Assembly: GCF_004293625.1 (NCBI RefSeq)
Contig: NZ_CP033040.1
Coordinates: forward strand, 620,001-684,000
Length of the DNA stretch: 64,000 bases
Source of the DNA: Thiomicrorhabdus indica
GTDB lineage: Bacteria > Pseudomonadota > Gammaproteobacteria > Thiomicrospirales > Thiomicrospiraceae
Direction: 5' to 3'
Positions 37,986 through 47,919 of the stretch are shown here, one piece after another. Numbering within the stretch: position 1 is the stretch's first letter; each line of letters opens with the position of its first letter. Under the pieces are notes generated by a model. The model was not told the origin of the DNA. It saw only the letters and a list, made by a program, of their open reading frames with translations, and did no database searches. The position numbers and the translations under genes were made by a program.

Positions 37986-40733
37986 TTATGAAATTAGCTT
38001 GGTATTCGTTCCCACCTTAAAATGTGAAACCGCTTGTTTTAAGTCCGAGCTTTGTTTCGTCAAAGATTCGGCCGCCGCAGTGGTTTCTTCAACCAAAGCA
38101 GCATTTTGTTGCGTACCATTGTCAATATCAGCGATGGCATGATTAATTTGCGTTACGCCTTGCTGTTGTTCTTGTGAAGCGGCAGAAATCTCTGCAACAC
38201 GTTCAGCGACTTTGATGATTGAATGATTGATTTGTTCGAGCGATTGCCCTGTTGCTGTTATTTTTTGCGTTCCATGCTCTATGCTACTGACGGTGTTTTC
38301 GATGAGTGTTTTAATCTCTTTTGCTGCATCGGCAGATTTTCCAGCAAGCGTTCTAACTTCACCGGCAACGACTGCAAATCCTCGTCCATGCTCACCGGCT
38401 CTAGCGGCTTCAACTGCGGCATTGAGGGCGAGTAAATTAGTTTGGAAGGCGATAGAGTCAATCAGACCAGTAATTTCCTCAATTTGTTTACTGGAATGAT
38501 GAATGTCAGTAATTGCTTGTTCAGTTTCCTGCATAATTTTTTGACCTTCTTCGGTCTGGTGCATAGCTTCTTTGGCAAGCTGATCTGCGTTGAGTGAATT
38601 ACTGGTGTTATTGCTGATTGTGGATGTCAGTTCTTCCATTGCAGCGGCGGTCTCTTCCAATGAGGCGGCTTGAGATTGGGTGCGCTGATTTAAGTCGTTA
38701 TTGCCTGCGCTTACCTCTAGACTTGCTTGGTTAACGGTATTCGCGGTTGAGATAACGCTGCTGACAACTTGATTTAAGTTCGATGAGCTTTCATTCAGTG
38801 CTTGTTTGAGTTTATTTAAATCACCATGCATTTCTTGGTGAATTTGTACGGTTAAATCGCCTTGGCTTTGTGCGATGACGGCATCAACGATATGGTCAAA
38901 AGCAATTTCAAGTCGATCAATCGAGTTATTGGTGTGTTGTTTGAGTTCGTGTAAATCGCCTTCAAGCTCACCGGTGACACGCTGATCTAAATTTCCTTCG
39001 CTCAGTGCATGGATGACTTCACCAACTTCCTGAATAGCTTGTTCCATCGTAGAGAGTGCCTTGTTCACACTGTCCTTGAATTCACCTTTGACTTCATTTC
39101 CAAGGCGCATAGAGAAGTCACCATGGCGAATTGCTTCCATGGCCTTTGTCAAATGTTGCATAGTGTTTTGCACACTATCAGCAGAGGCGTTGACGTTTTC
39201 TTTCAAAAGCTTTAAATCGCCTTGAAGGTCAGCAGTAATTCGATGTTCAAATTTACCTGCCGAGATTTGTTTCATGGTTGAATTTACCGATTGAAGCGCC
39301 GATTCGGTTGAGTCGAGCAAATCATTAAAGGCCTGAGCAGCTTGTCCAATTTCATCTTTGGAATGAATTTGGCAGCGTTTGCTAAAATGGAAATCTTTTT
39401 TGACTTGTGCCATTAAGTTAGCCAGTGACAATATCGGGCGGCTGATGGTGTTGGCAAGTAATTTACCAAATACTAAGATAACTATCGCCATCACAAGGAC
39501 TAATATCATTGCATAGTTTTGAACTTGATTTGCAGCGGCGAGTGCTTCGCCAGTTTGCATCTCTGCAAGGAGTACCCATTTAAGACCGTTTTCCTCAATA
39601 GGCGTAAAGGCTGAAAAATAAGGGGTGCCGTTGCGTGAAATTTCAATTTCTCCAGTATTTCCCTCTGATGCTTGAATAACACTCTTGCTTTGATTTCGAG
39701 TCGTTTCAGGGTTGCGATACGAGTGAATAACTGTGTAATGGTCTGATCTGAGTATTGAGTTAGAACGCATTAGTCCATCTGTACCGACCAAATAGGTTTC
39801 CCCTGTTTCCCCAAGACCATTGCGCTGTTCCATGATGGCACTGATTCGATCTAATGGCATTTGAAAAACAAGGGTTCCAATTCGACTGATTTTTCCACGA
39901 CGACTGGTTTTAAAAATAGGGGTTGCGCCGAACCCGGCCGGTGCATTGTAAGAAGGTGTATATAAAGAGAGGTCTGTGAAAGTTGACTCGCCTAGCTGTA
40001 ATTCTTTAGCTTGGTTGTAGACTTCGGCTAATCCGGAATCTTTCCAAGGGCCTGTATCTAGGTTGGTTGCAAAATCTAATTCTTTGAAAACGCTATAGAC
40101 AACATTGCCTGAATTGTCGATTAGGAAAATGTCATAGAACCCAAAGCGCTGTAAGTAATCATTTAGCCAAGCGTGCACAATATGGTGGTATTTGTTGTAG
40201 CCATATCGACCCTCGTCTTCCAATTCATTTAATAGGTTTTTTTGGCCTAGCGGATTTGGATTTTTTGCGATAAATGCGGCTTGAAGAGCATAGGCCGTAT
40301 TGTTCATTTGACCAAGCATTGCGTCATAGTCGGGAGTATTCAAATCAGGATTCTGTTTTTTGTACTCAGGGCCGAATTGAGTTTTCCAGTACTCAGTCAC
40401 AAGTTTTTTATTCTCTTCTAGAGCACCAGGATCTCCCTCATCCATACCGTCTTCTGATCCTCCAAAGGATGGAAAATCAATGGCAAAGTTATCCATGGTT
40501 TCAATAATCGTTTGGTTGGTTGCGAGATTGGTCAGCTGATTGTTAATGTCTTTAAGATAATTCGATAAGGCGGTGGCTTTGATATCTCGAACCGCTTCCA
40601 ATTGGTGAAGTGTTTGCTGTTTCAGTGCTTCTTTGCTACTTGAGTTGGCTATCCAAGCGGTGATAATCATTGGGACAATTCCAACAACTAAAAGCGCTGC
40701 TAAAATTTTGGTGCTGATTTTTTGTAATGCCAT
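37986..40733 (-). CDS. Methyl-accepting chemotaxis protein with tandem HAMP-like modules
   Basis: The 915-residue receptor has a first transmembrane helix near residues 9-29 and a large periplasmic domain (about 30-400) of the dCache type, with YGYNKYHHIVHAWLNDYLQRF and GETGETYLVGTDGLMRS. A second membrane helix lies near 404-425. About four HAMP-like units follow (about 427-660), three containing the repeated pattern of acidic-Leu-Lys-x-Leu (QGDLKLLK, EGDLHELK, HGDLNKLK). The cytoplasmic signalling tip has IDSIAFQTNLLALNAAVEAARAGEHGRGFAVVAGEV split around the hairpin. No C-terminal CheR pentapeptide is present. The ligand is unknown. Confidence 0.92.
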   Translation of the reverse strand: MALQKISTKILAALLVVGIVPMIITAWIANSSSKEALKQQTLHQLEAVRDIKATALSNYLKDINNQLTNLATNQTIIETMDNFAIDFPSFGGSEDGMDEGDPGALEENKKLVTEYWKTQFGPEYKKQNPDLNTPDYDAMLGQMNNTAYALQAAFIAKNPNPLGQKNLLNELEDEGRYGYNKYHHIVHAWLNDYLQRFGFYDIFLIDNSGNVVYSVFKELDFATNLDTGPWKDSGLAEVYNQAKELQLGESTFTDLSLYTPSYNAPAGFGATPIFKTSRRGKISRIGTLVFQMPLDRISAIMEQRNGLGETGETYLVGTDGLMRSNSILRSDHYTVIHSYRNPETTRNQSKSVIQASEGNTGEIEISRNGTPYFSAFTPIEENGLKWVLLAEMQTGEALAAANQVQNYAMILVLVMAIVILVFGKLLANTISRPILSLANLMAQVKKDFHFSKRCQIHSKDEIGQAAQAFNDLLDSTESALQSVNSTMKQISAGKFEHRITADLQGDLKLLKENVNASADSVQNTMQHLTKAMEAIRHGDFSMRLGNEVKGEFKDSVNKALSTMEQAIQEVGEVIHALSEGNLDQRVTGELEGDLHELKQHTNNSIDRLEIAFDHIVDAVIAQSQGDLTVQIHQEMHGDLNKLKQALNESSSNLNQVVSSVISTANTVNQASLEVSAGNNDLNQRTQSQAASLEETAAAMEELTSTISNNTSNSLNADQLAKEAMHQTEEGQKIMQETEQAITDIHHSSKQIEEITGLIDSIAFQTNLLALNAAVEAARAGEHGRGFAVVAGEVRTLAGKSADAAKEIKTLIENTVSSIEHGTQKITATGQSLEQINHSIIKVAERVAEISAASQEQQQGVTQINHAIADIDNGTQQNAALVEETTAAAESLTKQSSDLKQAVSHFKVGTNTKLIS

Positions 40734-40894
40734 AGGCGTTCCTTTAAGTAATGCAAACGTATTAGGATTAACGCTTTATCCAGAATTAAAGTTAGATGAA
40801 TTATAGCAATCTGGTTTATAAGCTTTAAATCAGTAAGACTTATGAGGTTTTTGTTTGGCTATTAATAGAGGCACAAAGAAAGGGATGTGCATAC

Positions 40895-40922
40895 AAAAAA
40901 GCCCCGCTAAAGCGAGGCTTTT
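40895..40922 (-). terminator. Terminator of the fcc cluster
   Basis: AAAAGCC-CGC pairs with GCG-GGCTTTT around TAAA, with one C/A mismatch. The A-run on the plus strand becomes a U-run on the minus-strand transcript, so it terminates the fccA-fccB message shortly after the fccB stop. Confidence 0.75.
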
Positions 40923-40945
40923 AGAGAAAGAACATTGGCTAAAAA

Positions 40946-42241
40946 TTACCCAAAAGTATCTGCTGTGATGTTTGCGAACCAAGAGTGCGCATATAGAACT
41001 TCACGTTTACGAAGCTCTGCATCATAAGCGCCTGTTAAGCCACCAGAGCCCTTAACTTTAACAATCTTACCACCTTCATAGGCATAGACCATCGCAACAG
41101 AAATACCATCAACTTTAGGTGCGATAACTGAGTAGCAAGTGTTAACCCATGAAGGTTCAACCATTTCAACACCATTCAGAAGTGAAGCAACAGCTGCGGC
41201 ACAAACTTTTGCTTGTGAGTTAGCTGAGTATCCTGATTTAGGCATTGGAGATGCAATTGAAGAATCACCAATAACGTGGATGTTTTTGTGAATCTTTGAC
41301 TCAAAAGTTTTGTGTTCAACAGGGCACCAATCGCCTTCTGTTAGGCCAGCATCAAAAGCAATTTTTCCAGCTTTTTGTGGTGGAATGATGTTAAGAACAT
41401 CCGCTTTATAAGTGTCACCTGAGTCTGTTGTAACCGTTTTCGTTGCCGCATCAACTTTAACAACTTTACCGCCTTCATCGGCTTTCACCCATTTGATGAT
41501 TGAAGCATCAGTGCCATAACCATAGTGACGTTTCCAGCCATCCATGAATAGACCAAATTTAGAGAACTTGTTTTTTGGATCAAGTGCAATGATTTTTGAC
41601 TTAGGCTTGTTTTCTTTTAGATAAGCGGCAATTTGTGAAATACGCTCATAAGGTCCAGGAGGACAACGGAATGGATTTGGTGGGCAAGCAATAACTACTG
41701 TGCCGCCATCTTTCATTTCTTCTAGTTGCTTACGAAGCAATTTTGTTTGAGGACCTGCTTTCCAAGCGTGAGGTGCAGTGTTCGCTGCAACATCCGCATT
41801 GTAACCTTCAATGGCTTCCCATTTGTAATCAACACCAGGAGAAACGATACAACGATCGTAGGCAACAGATTGGCCACCTTTGGTCTGAACAGTTTGAGCT
41901 TTTGCATCAATACCTGTTACGGTGTCAAAAATTACGTTAACACCTTTAGCTTTTAGCTTTTCATAGGTGAAATGGATAGATTCGATATCACGGTTACCAC
42001 CGATGACTTCGTTTGACATGAAGCACGTGTAGTAATCTTTGTTATATTCAATGATAGTAACATCAATTGAAGAATCCATTTTCTTTAGGTAGTTTGCAGC
42101 AGTTGCACCACCGATACCACCACCGACAATGACTACTTTCTTGCCAGCGGCTGAAGCGATAGAAGATTGAGAAGCGGCAGCGACACCGACGGCTGTCGCT
42201 GCAGTTGCTTTAATTAAGTTACGTCTAGATAGGTTTGTCAT
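40946..42241 (-). CDS. fccB: Sulfide dehydrogenase flavoprotein subunit
   Basis: FccB is the FAD subunit of flavocytochrome c sulfide dehydrogenase, which oxidises sulfide in the periplasm and passes electrons to cytochrome c. The 431-residue protein begins with a Tat signal (SRRNLIKATAATAVG) followed by a cleavage-like ASAAGK. The dinucleotide fold is VVIVGGGIGGATAANYL. Cys in YYTCFMSNEVIGG and in CPPNPFRCPPGPYER would supply the redox-active pair, and IHVIGDSSIASPMPKSGYSAN is the second FAD region. It lies 15 bp after fccA; both have good ribosome sites. Confidence 0.94.
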   Translation of the reverse strand: MTNLSRRNLIKATAATAVGVAAASQSSIASAAGKKVVIVGGGIGGATAANYLKKMDSSIDVTIIEYNKDYYTCFMSNEVIGGNRDIESIHFTYEKLKAKGVNVIFDTVTGIDAKAQTVQTKGGQSVAYDRCIVSPGVDYKWEAIEGYNADVAANTAPHAWKAGPQTKLLRKQLEEMKDGGTVVIACPPNPFRCPPGPYERISQIAAYLKENKPKSKIIALDPKNKFSKFGLFMDGWKRHYGYGTDASIIKWVKADEGGKVVKVDAATKTVTTDSGDTYKADVLNIIPPQKAGKIAFDAGLTEGDWCPVEHKTFESKIHKNIHVIGDSSIASPMPKSGYSANSQAKVCAAAVASLLNGVEMVEPSWVNTCYSVIAPKVDGISVAMVYAYEGGKIVKVKGSGGLTGAYDAELRKREVLYAHSWFANITADTFG

Positions 42242-42256
42242 GCTTTCAACTCCTGC

Positions 42257-42850
42257 TTACTTGGTCGCGTAGAATTCAACAAGGGCATCAATCCCTTCTT
42301 GACCGTATTTGTCATAAAGCGCGTTTAGCTTTTTAGCCATTTTCTTTGGCATTTCACGGTTTCCAGAAGTGAAATCATGCAGGTTATAGTGAAGGTATGG
42401 TTTCCATTGACCTGCAAGAATACCTGACTCATCTTCAGCTAAAGAACCTGCTTCTGTGTGACATTTTTCACAGAATTTGTCATGCAGTTTCTCACCTGCT
42501 TTGGCAAGTTTATCGTTAGCAGTTTGTTCTGCAGAAATGTATTTCTGTTTTGAGAAGTATTCACCCATTGCTTGGAAATCTTCAGTTGAATAACCTTTTG
42601 CAATACGTGTCATGATGGTTGAAGGGCGGTCACCAGACTTGTAGGCTTCCATTGATTCAACAAAATATTCAACACCCATACCAGCGATAGTAGGGGTGGC
42701 AGGGCCGTGACTTACGCCCATAGGACCGTGACAACCTGCACAAGTGTTGGCAAGTAGTTCACCGCGGTCGAGTGCATAGGCACTGTTTGAAACCAGCATG
42801 GTGCTGGCAAGGATTGCTCCTGCAATCAAGCTTGAGTTAGCTTTTTTCAT
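42257..42850 (-). CDS. fccA: Sulfide dehydrogenase diheme cytochrome subunit
   Basis: The 197-residue secreted protein has a signal peptide (about residues 1-26, ending SNSAYA) and two CxxCH heme sites, CAGCH near residue 38 and CEKCH in the second half. GMGVEYFVESMEAYKSGDRPSTIM is typical of the FccA/cytochrome c4-like fold. It receives electrons from FccB. A strong AGGAGGAG ribosome site precedes the ATG. Confidence 0.92.
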   Translation of the reverse strand: MKKANSSLIAGAILASTMLVSNSAYALDRGELLANTCAGCHGPMGVSHGPATPTIAGMGVEYFVESMEAYKSGDRPSTIMTRIAKGYSTEDFQAMGEYFSKQKYISAEQTANDKLAKAGEKLHDKFCEKCHTEAGSLAEDESGILAGQWKPYLHYNLHDFTSGNREMPKKMAKKLNALYDKYGQEGIDALVEFYATK

Positions 42851-42953
42851 GTAAACTCCTCCTCAAGAGTCTAGGTTTGTTCCAGTAATAAACTGGTAAA
42901 AGTTGGCCAAGGCCTTTAGGGTGGAGTAACGAGTAATCCACCCTAAAATATGA

Positions 42954-43565
42954 TTATTTTTTAGGCAAAATGTGATCTGCTGCGTCAGCGGAAAGATCTA
43001 AATCTAATTCTAGGTTTGGATCTTCAGGCTCTGTATGAGCAATACCTTTATGGCAATCGATACAAGTTTTGCCGTCTTCCATTGCACGAGGGTGTTTGCG
43101 AGCCGCTGATTTACCTTGCTCGTCAAAATCCATCGCTGCAAAAGAGTGGCAAGTTTTACACTCACGCGAATCTGATGCACGCATTTTGTCCCATACGGCA
43201 TTTGCCATATCCCAGCGATGTTCGTTGTAGTGCTCTAAGTAAGCTTCTGGATCGTTCTTTAACTCGTCGCTCACCGCAAAATCTCCTAGAAATTCGTGGT
43301 AAACGTCTTTTGCTGCAATAATTTTAGCTTTTAGCTTAGGAAGGAACTCTTTTGGTACGTGGCAATCTGCACATTCAGCGCGGACACCAGATGCGCTTTT
43401 GTAGTGAATAGTGTCTTGGTATTCAACCAAGTTTACTTTCATGCTGTGACAAGATGTGCAGAATTCAGTGGTATTTGTGTAGGAAAAAAAGGCATTCATT
43501 GCACCGAATGATGCAAAGCCGAGAGCAAAAATTGCTAGGAATAGTCCAGTTTTTTTATTAAACAT
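42954..43565 (-). CDS. NapC/NirT-type tetraheme cytochrome c
   Basis: The 203-residue protein has one N-terminal membrane anchor (LFLAIFALGFASFGAMNAFF) and four heme sites, CTSCH, CADCH, CKTCH and CIDCH, typical of the NapC/NirT family that exchanges electrons between the quinone pool and periplasmic partners. It lies 103 bp upstream of fccA on the same strand. I chose the Met giving MFNKKTGL at 43565; a longer start at 43622 adds a basic leader without a better ribosome site. It could carry electrons from FccAB to quinone or the reverse. Confidence 0.87.
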   Translation of the reverse strand: MFNKKTGLFLAIFALGFASFGAMNAFFSYTNTTEFCTSCHSMKVNLVEYQDTIHYKSASGVRAECADCHVPKEFLPKLKAKIIAAKDVYHEFLGDFAVSDELKNDPEAYLEHYNEHRWDMANAVWDKMRASDSRECKTCHSFAAMDFDEQGKSAARKHPRAMEDGKTCIDCHKGIAHTEPEDPNLELDLDLSADAADHILPKK

Positions 43566-43753
43566 GTGGTTTTTTCTTTTGTTAATCATTCGCAATGCGG
43601 ATGTTGCGAATAAAAGTTGCATAGAGTTAATTTGTTAGGGGATAAAAATCCCTCTGTTTCAATGTAGCTCGTATGGTAATAAAGAAAAAATTTAGTCACA
43701 AGAAAGTAAATTTAATGACTAATAGGGAAAACTTATTCCAGTAAATATTAATA

Positions 43754-44896
43754 TTAAGGTTTTATGATGAATTTAGCGGCTTCTCCAGCGTTTACAGTCT
43801 GTTCCTGTTTTTGAATAACGGTGGATTGGTCAACTTTATTACTGGATGAGATACGATAGCCAAGAATCAGGCGATGAAAGGATTTTAGCTCTATTTCAGG
43901 TAGTAAAATGTCTTTTTCTGTTAAGTAAAGTGTATTTTTACCGGCCGGTAAGCTTTGTAAGGAATGCTGAATTGCGGCAATCGGCATCGGCATTCCACCC
44001 GAGTGCTGTTTGGCATACAAAAACATAATTGCAGTAGGGTATTTCTGCTTGAATGCCTCGGAAATTTCCAACGTAAATTGCGCTTCATCAAAATGTTTGA
44101 TGGTTGCTTGGCTATTAAAATTCATATTTTGCGCTGGCAATTCTTGTTTTTCAGCTTCAGTAGATGTGGCACTCTTAATTGGCTTTGACGGAGTTTCTTG
44201 TTTGGAGATGGCTGAAAAGTCGTGCATACCAGGAATATAACCGACAGACGACAGAAGTCCTAAAACGGTTGTACGATCCGCATGATCTTTGGGAAGTATG
44301 TCATATAAACTTAACCAGTAATCGGTCGCCTGTTGAGGATTGTTCCGCTGTTTCTCGGCCATACCGAGTAGCCATAATGTCATGGCGTTTTTTGAATCGA
44401 CTTCATAGGCGGTTTGTAATAATTGATAGGCTTGATCATTGAGTTTACCTTTTTCCTGAATTGCTAAAGCATCTGCAAGTGGCAGAAGTACCCGCAGGTC
44501 TTTAGGTGCTAGTTTTAGTGCTTTTTCGTAAGCTTGGATCGCTTTCGGGAGATTTTCTTCGACCATATAAGATCGCCCTAAAAGTAACCAACCAGTAAGG
44601 TCTTTAGGATCTTGTTGTAAACGCAATTCAAGTTTATCGACTAAAGTGACTACTTCAGGCTGAATCTGACTTTTTGAAATATCAGCAAATTGTGGTGTGC
44701 CGAGTGTGAAGTACATTGCCATGGTAAAAACTGGTACAAACAATCCGATTCCTAAGAGGACTTTTGAGTGTTTACGAGTGAGAGTGCCTTGTGTATTGTC
44801 TGCGGATTGGAGTTGATTGTTTTTAAGTAATGGCCACAAGAGCAGAGCCAAAGCAATGACCAATAAAACAGAGAACCAAATGGCGAGCGTTGTCAT
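43754..44896 (-). CDS. ccmI: Cytochrome c biogenesis protein CcmI
   Basis: CcmI holds apocytochrome c for heme attachment by CcmF and CcmH. The 380-residue protein has an N-terminal hydrophobic segment, a second one near residues 45-66, TPR repeats (LTGWLLLGRSYMVEENLPKA and following, about 100-210) and a C-terminal periplasmic domain. It is the last gene of the ccm operon. The palindrome at 43940-43949 encodes Leu-Pro-Ala-Gly-Lys. Confidence 0.9.
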   Translation of the reverse strand: MTTLAIWFSVLLVIALALLLWPLLKNNQLQSADNTQGTLTRKHSKVLLGIGLFVPVFTMAMYFTLGTPQFADISKSQIQPEVVTLVDKLELRLQQDPKDLTGWLLLGRSYMVEENLPKAIQAYEKALKLAPKDLRVLLPLADALAIQEKGKLNDQAYQLLQTAYEVDSKNAMTLWLLGMAEKQRNNPQQATDYWLSLYDILPKDHADRTTVLGLLSSVGYIPGMHDFSAISKQETPSKPIKSATSTEAEKQELPAQNMNFNSQATIKHFDEAQFTLEISEAFKQKYPTAIMFLYAKQHSGGMPMPIAAIQHSLQSLPAGKNTLYLTEKDILLPEIELKSFHRLILGYRISSSNKVDQSTVIQKQEQTVNAGEAAKFIIKP

Positions 44897-44927
44897 AACT
44901 GAATTTCCTTTTTAGCCTCGGCTTAAG

Positions 44928-45374
44928 TTAATTTTTAAGATTAGGGTCGAGAGGTTCATCCGGTGCGTTTTTTTGGGCGTTGATAAAACGCAATAGGGCA
45001 ATTAAACCAATAACTAAAAATAGTAAAGGCCCTGCCCAGAGTAATAGCGTGTGGCTTTCAACTGGTGGTTTATAGAGCACAAACTCACCATAGCGAGCGA
45101 CCATGTAATCAATCACGTCCTGTTTACTCGCCTTGTCTTCGACCAATAGTTTGTGAACTTGTTCTCGAAGATCTTTAGCTAGCCCCGCATTGGAATCAGC
45201 TAAATTTTGGTTTTGACAGACCAAGCAACGCAGTTCAAAAATCAGTTCTTTATAGTCTGCCTCTTGTTGAGGATTATCAAATTGATAAGTTTCAATTGAA
45301 GCGTGTGACAATGTCAAAAAGAAGCTTGCCAAAAGGTAGGTGATGACAAAAAAATGTTTGATTGTCGCGTGCAT
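44928..45374 (-). CDS. ccmH: Cytochrome c biogenesis protein CcmH
   Basis: CcmH reduces the apocytochrome CxxCH thiols. The 148-residue protein has a signal peptide, the redox motif LRCLVCQNQNLADSNAGLAKDLR (Cys pair near residues 50-53) split here by description, and one C-terminal membrane helix (LLLWAGPLLFLVIGLIALL). Its start overlaps the ccmG stop. Confidence 0.95.
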   Translation of the reverse strand: MHATIKHFFVITYLLASFFLTLSHASIETYQFDNPQQEADYKELIFELRCLVCQNQNLADSNAGLAKDLREQVHKLLVEDKASKQDVIDYMVARYGEFVLYKPPVESHTLLLWAGPLLFLVIGLIALLRFINAQKNAPDEPLDPNLKN

Positions 45375-45907
45375 TATAGGGTTTGCTCTTGTTTAATTTG
45401 TTCAAGCAGGGGAACCAATGTGGTTTCGATTAATTCCTTTGTGACCGGGCCGGTAAATTTATGCCGAATCACCCCTAGATGATCAATAACAAAGGTTTCT
45501 GGTACACCGTAAACGCCCCAATCAATTCCAGATTTTCCTTCTGGATCATGCAAAACCAATTTATACGGGTTGCCGAGTTCTTTCAGCCACTGTTTTGCAT
45601 AATCTTCTTGGTCTTTGAAGTTTAAGCCGACTAATGTCACGGGGTATTGTTTAGCGAGTTGATTGAATAGTTTATGCTCTTGGCGGCATGAGGTACACCA
45701 AGATGCCCAAATATTCAAAACCCAAGGCTCGCCTAATAAATCATGTGTGTTAAATGATTTGTTGAATTTAAGTTGTTGTAATTCGAGTATTGGAGCCTGT
45801 TTGCCAATTAAAGGTGATGGCACGTCTTTGGGGTTTAGGGTTAATCCTATGCCTAAGAAGGCAATGAGAATGGCAAAAATTCCCAGTGGAATCAACTGCT
45901 TTTTCAT
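45374..45907 (-). CDS. ccmG: Thiol:disulfide interchange protein CcmG/DsbE
   Basis: The 177-residue membrane-anchored thioredoxin has an N-terminal helix (about residues 6-24) and the active site WASWCTSCRQEH. YGVPETFVIDHLG near the C-terminus has the conserved cis-proline. It supplies reductant to CcmH and apocytochromes. It overlaps ccmF by 4 bp and ccmH by 1 bp. Confidence 0.95.
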   Translation of the reverse strand: MKKQLIPLGIFAILIAFLGIGLTLNPKDVPSPLIGKQAPILELQQLKFNKSFNTHDLLGEPWVLNIWASWCTSCRQEHKLFNQLAKQYPVTLVGLNFKDQEDYAKQWLKELGNPYKLVLHDPEGKSGIDWGVYGVPETFVIDHLGVIRHKFTGPVTKELIETTLVPLLEQIKQEQTL

Positions 45908-47919
45908 GCCGTCTCCGTCAATTTTTTACCGGCCGGTAAAGATTCTTTTCTCTTGGTTGATTGGGGGGATGTATTCGAAGTTTTCATTCGAGATTGCCAA
46001 ATTGCCAGGAATGCTCCGAGAGCCATAAGAATCGCACCTAACCAAATCCATCGAATAAACGGCTTGTATTGCACACGCATTGACCAAGCGGTATCGGTCA
46101 GTTGTTCGCCTAACGCGACAAATAGATCACGGCTTAAGCCAGCATCAATCCCTGCTTCTGTCATCGGCATAGTTTGGCTTAAATACAAACGTTTTTCAGG
46201 ATAGAGTGTGTTGATAAGCTGGCCGTTTTCGTACACCTTAACTTCACCCTTCGAAGTTAGGTAGTTGGCAACTTCTTGCTGTTTTACGCCCAAAAATTCA
46301 AATCGATAATCGTCTACGCTGTAACTTTCGCCGATTTCCATACGAATGTCTTTTTCAATGCTGTAAATCGAGGTCATGGTGATCCCCGTAATAGTCACGG
46401 CAAATCCTATATGCGCCAAACTCGCCCCAAAGGTTTGCATGGAGTTTGGAAGTGATTGAGGGCGAGCGCGAATCAGCCACATTAGCGCAGTACTTGCAAT
46501 CCATGCAGCCATAAATAGCCCGATGATTGCCCAGCCTTCAACACTTGGTAACAGTAAAAGTGGAATCAGTAATGCGATCAGCGCACTGATCACGAGCGGT
46601 AGCCACAAACGTTGTAGCAGGCTTTGGGGTTGGTCTTCAATCCAGTTTGCCGCAAACCCTAAACCCATTGCTAGAGCAAGAGGAATCGTCAAAGGCACAA
46701 TCACGGTATTGAAATAAGGTGCGCCGACCGAAAGCTTGGCAATGCCGAGAGCATCTAAGATTAACGGGTAAATTGTGCCAAGAAGCACGGTTGCCATCAT
46801 GGCGACTAACACCACGTTATTCAGTAATAACAAACTTTCTTTGGAAACCATTACAAAGCGTTTACGTTGGTGAACCTCCGCTGCTTTGATGGAATAAAGC
46901 CACAGAGAAAGACCTACGGCAACCACCAGAAAAATCAGAATAAAAACTCCGCGAGATGGATCGGATGCAAATGCATGCACGGAAGTCAAAACACCTGAAC
47001 GAACTAAAAAAGCGCCGAGCAAACTTAAACCAAATGCAAGAATGGCTAATAGAATCGTCCAAGATTGGAAAATCCCACGTTTCGCCGTTACACCCAAAGA
47101 GTGAATGAGGGCTGTGGCAATAATCCATGGGAGTAAGGAGGCGTTTTCAACCGGATCCCAGAACCACCAGCCACCCCAGCCAAGCTCGTAATAGGCCCAC
47201 CAACTTCCAAGGGCGATTCCAAGAGTTAGAAATGCCCAAGCCACCAAGGTAAATTGTTTTGCCCAATGCGCCCAAGCCATTTTAAATTCGCCATGCAGTA
47301 ATACCGCAACCGCAAAGGCAAAAGAGACTGCCATGCCCACGTAGCCCAAATATAGCATTGGTGGGTGAATTGCTAAGCCTATGTCTTGCAAAAGAGGGTT
47401 TAAGCTTCGACCTTGTTCAGGAATTTCGCTCATGCGCTCAAATGGGTTTGAGGTAATCAATAGGAAAAGAGTGAAGCCAATCGCAACCATTCCTAGCACA
47501 CTGAGCATTGTGGCTCGAAGGTTCTCAGGGAGTGGTTTGCTTAAAAAGGCGGCCGCCAGCGTCCAGCCAGCCAACACCCATCCCCAAAGCAGTAGAGAGC
47601 CTTCATGTGCTCCCCACGTTGCCGAAATCTTGTAGATGATTGGGAGTTCGGTATTTGAGTTCGCCGCCACATAGCTCACCGAAAAGTCGTCCATTAAAAA
47701 GGAATAAATTAAGCAAGCAAAGGCAAGCCCCATAAAACCAAATTGACCGATTGCAGCCGTTTTAGCTATTTGCATGAAAGGTTGATGATTTTGACGCACG
47801 CCATAAAGTGGCACCGATGCCAACACAAAAGCAAAACTTAAAGAGAGAATGAGGGCGAAGTGACCGACTTCAGGGATTGCCAATGTGGCAAAAAGTCCGG
47901 TGTTTTCAGAGGGCATCAT
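45904..47919 (-). CDS. ccmF: Cytochrome c heme lyase subunit CcmF
   Basis: CcmF is the core of the heme lyase that joins heme to apocytochrome c. The 671-residue protein has about 14 hydrophobic helices and the tryptophan-rich WGGWWFWDPVENASLLPW (near residue 245). HPPMLYLGYVG is also typical. It overlaps ccmE by 4 bp. The palindrome at 45928-45937 encodes Leu-Pro-Ala-Gly-Lys within ten residues of the C-terminus. Confidence 0.96.
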   Translation of the reverse strand: MMPSENTGLFATLAIPEVGHFALILSLSFAFVLASVPLYGVRQNHQPFMQIAKTAAIGQFGFMGLAFACLIYSFLMDDFSVSYVAANSNTELPIIYKISATWGAHEGSLLLWGWVLAGWTLAAAFLSKPLPENLRATMLSVLGMVAIGFTLFLLITSNPFERMSEIPEQGRSLNPLLQDIGLAIHPPMLYLGYVGMAVSFAFAVAVLLHGEFKMAWAHWAKQFTLVAWAFLTLGIALGSWWAYYELGWGGWWFWDPVENASLLPWIIATALIHSLGVTAKRGIFQSWTILLAILAFGLSLLGAFLVRSGVLTSVHAFASDPSRGVFILIFLVVAVGLSLWLYSIKAAEVHQRKRFVMVSKESLLLLNNVVLVAMMATVLLGTIYPLILDALGIAKLSVGAPYFNTVIVPLTIPLALAMGLGFAANWIEDQPQSLLQRLWLPLVISALIALLIPLLLLPSVEGWAIIGLFMAAWIASTALMWLIRARPQSLPNSMQTFGASLAHIGFAVTITGITMTSIYSIEKDIRMEIGESYSVDDYRFEFLGVKQQEVANYLTSKGEVKVYENGQLINTLYPEKRLYLSQTMPMTEAGIDAGLSRDLFVALGEQLTDTAWSMRVQYKPFIRWIWLGAILMALGAFLAIWQSRMKTSNTSPQSTKRKESLPAGKKLTETA

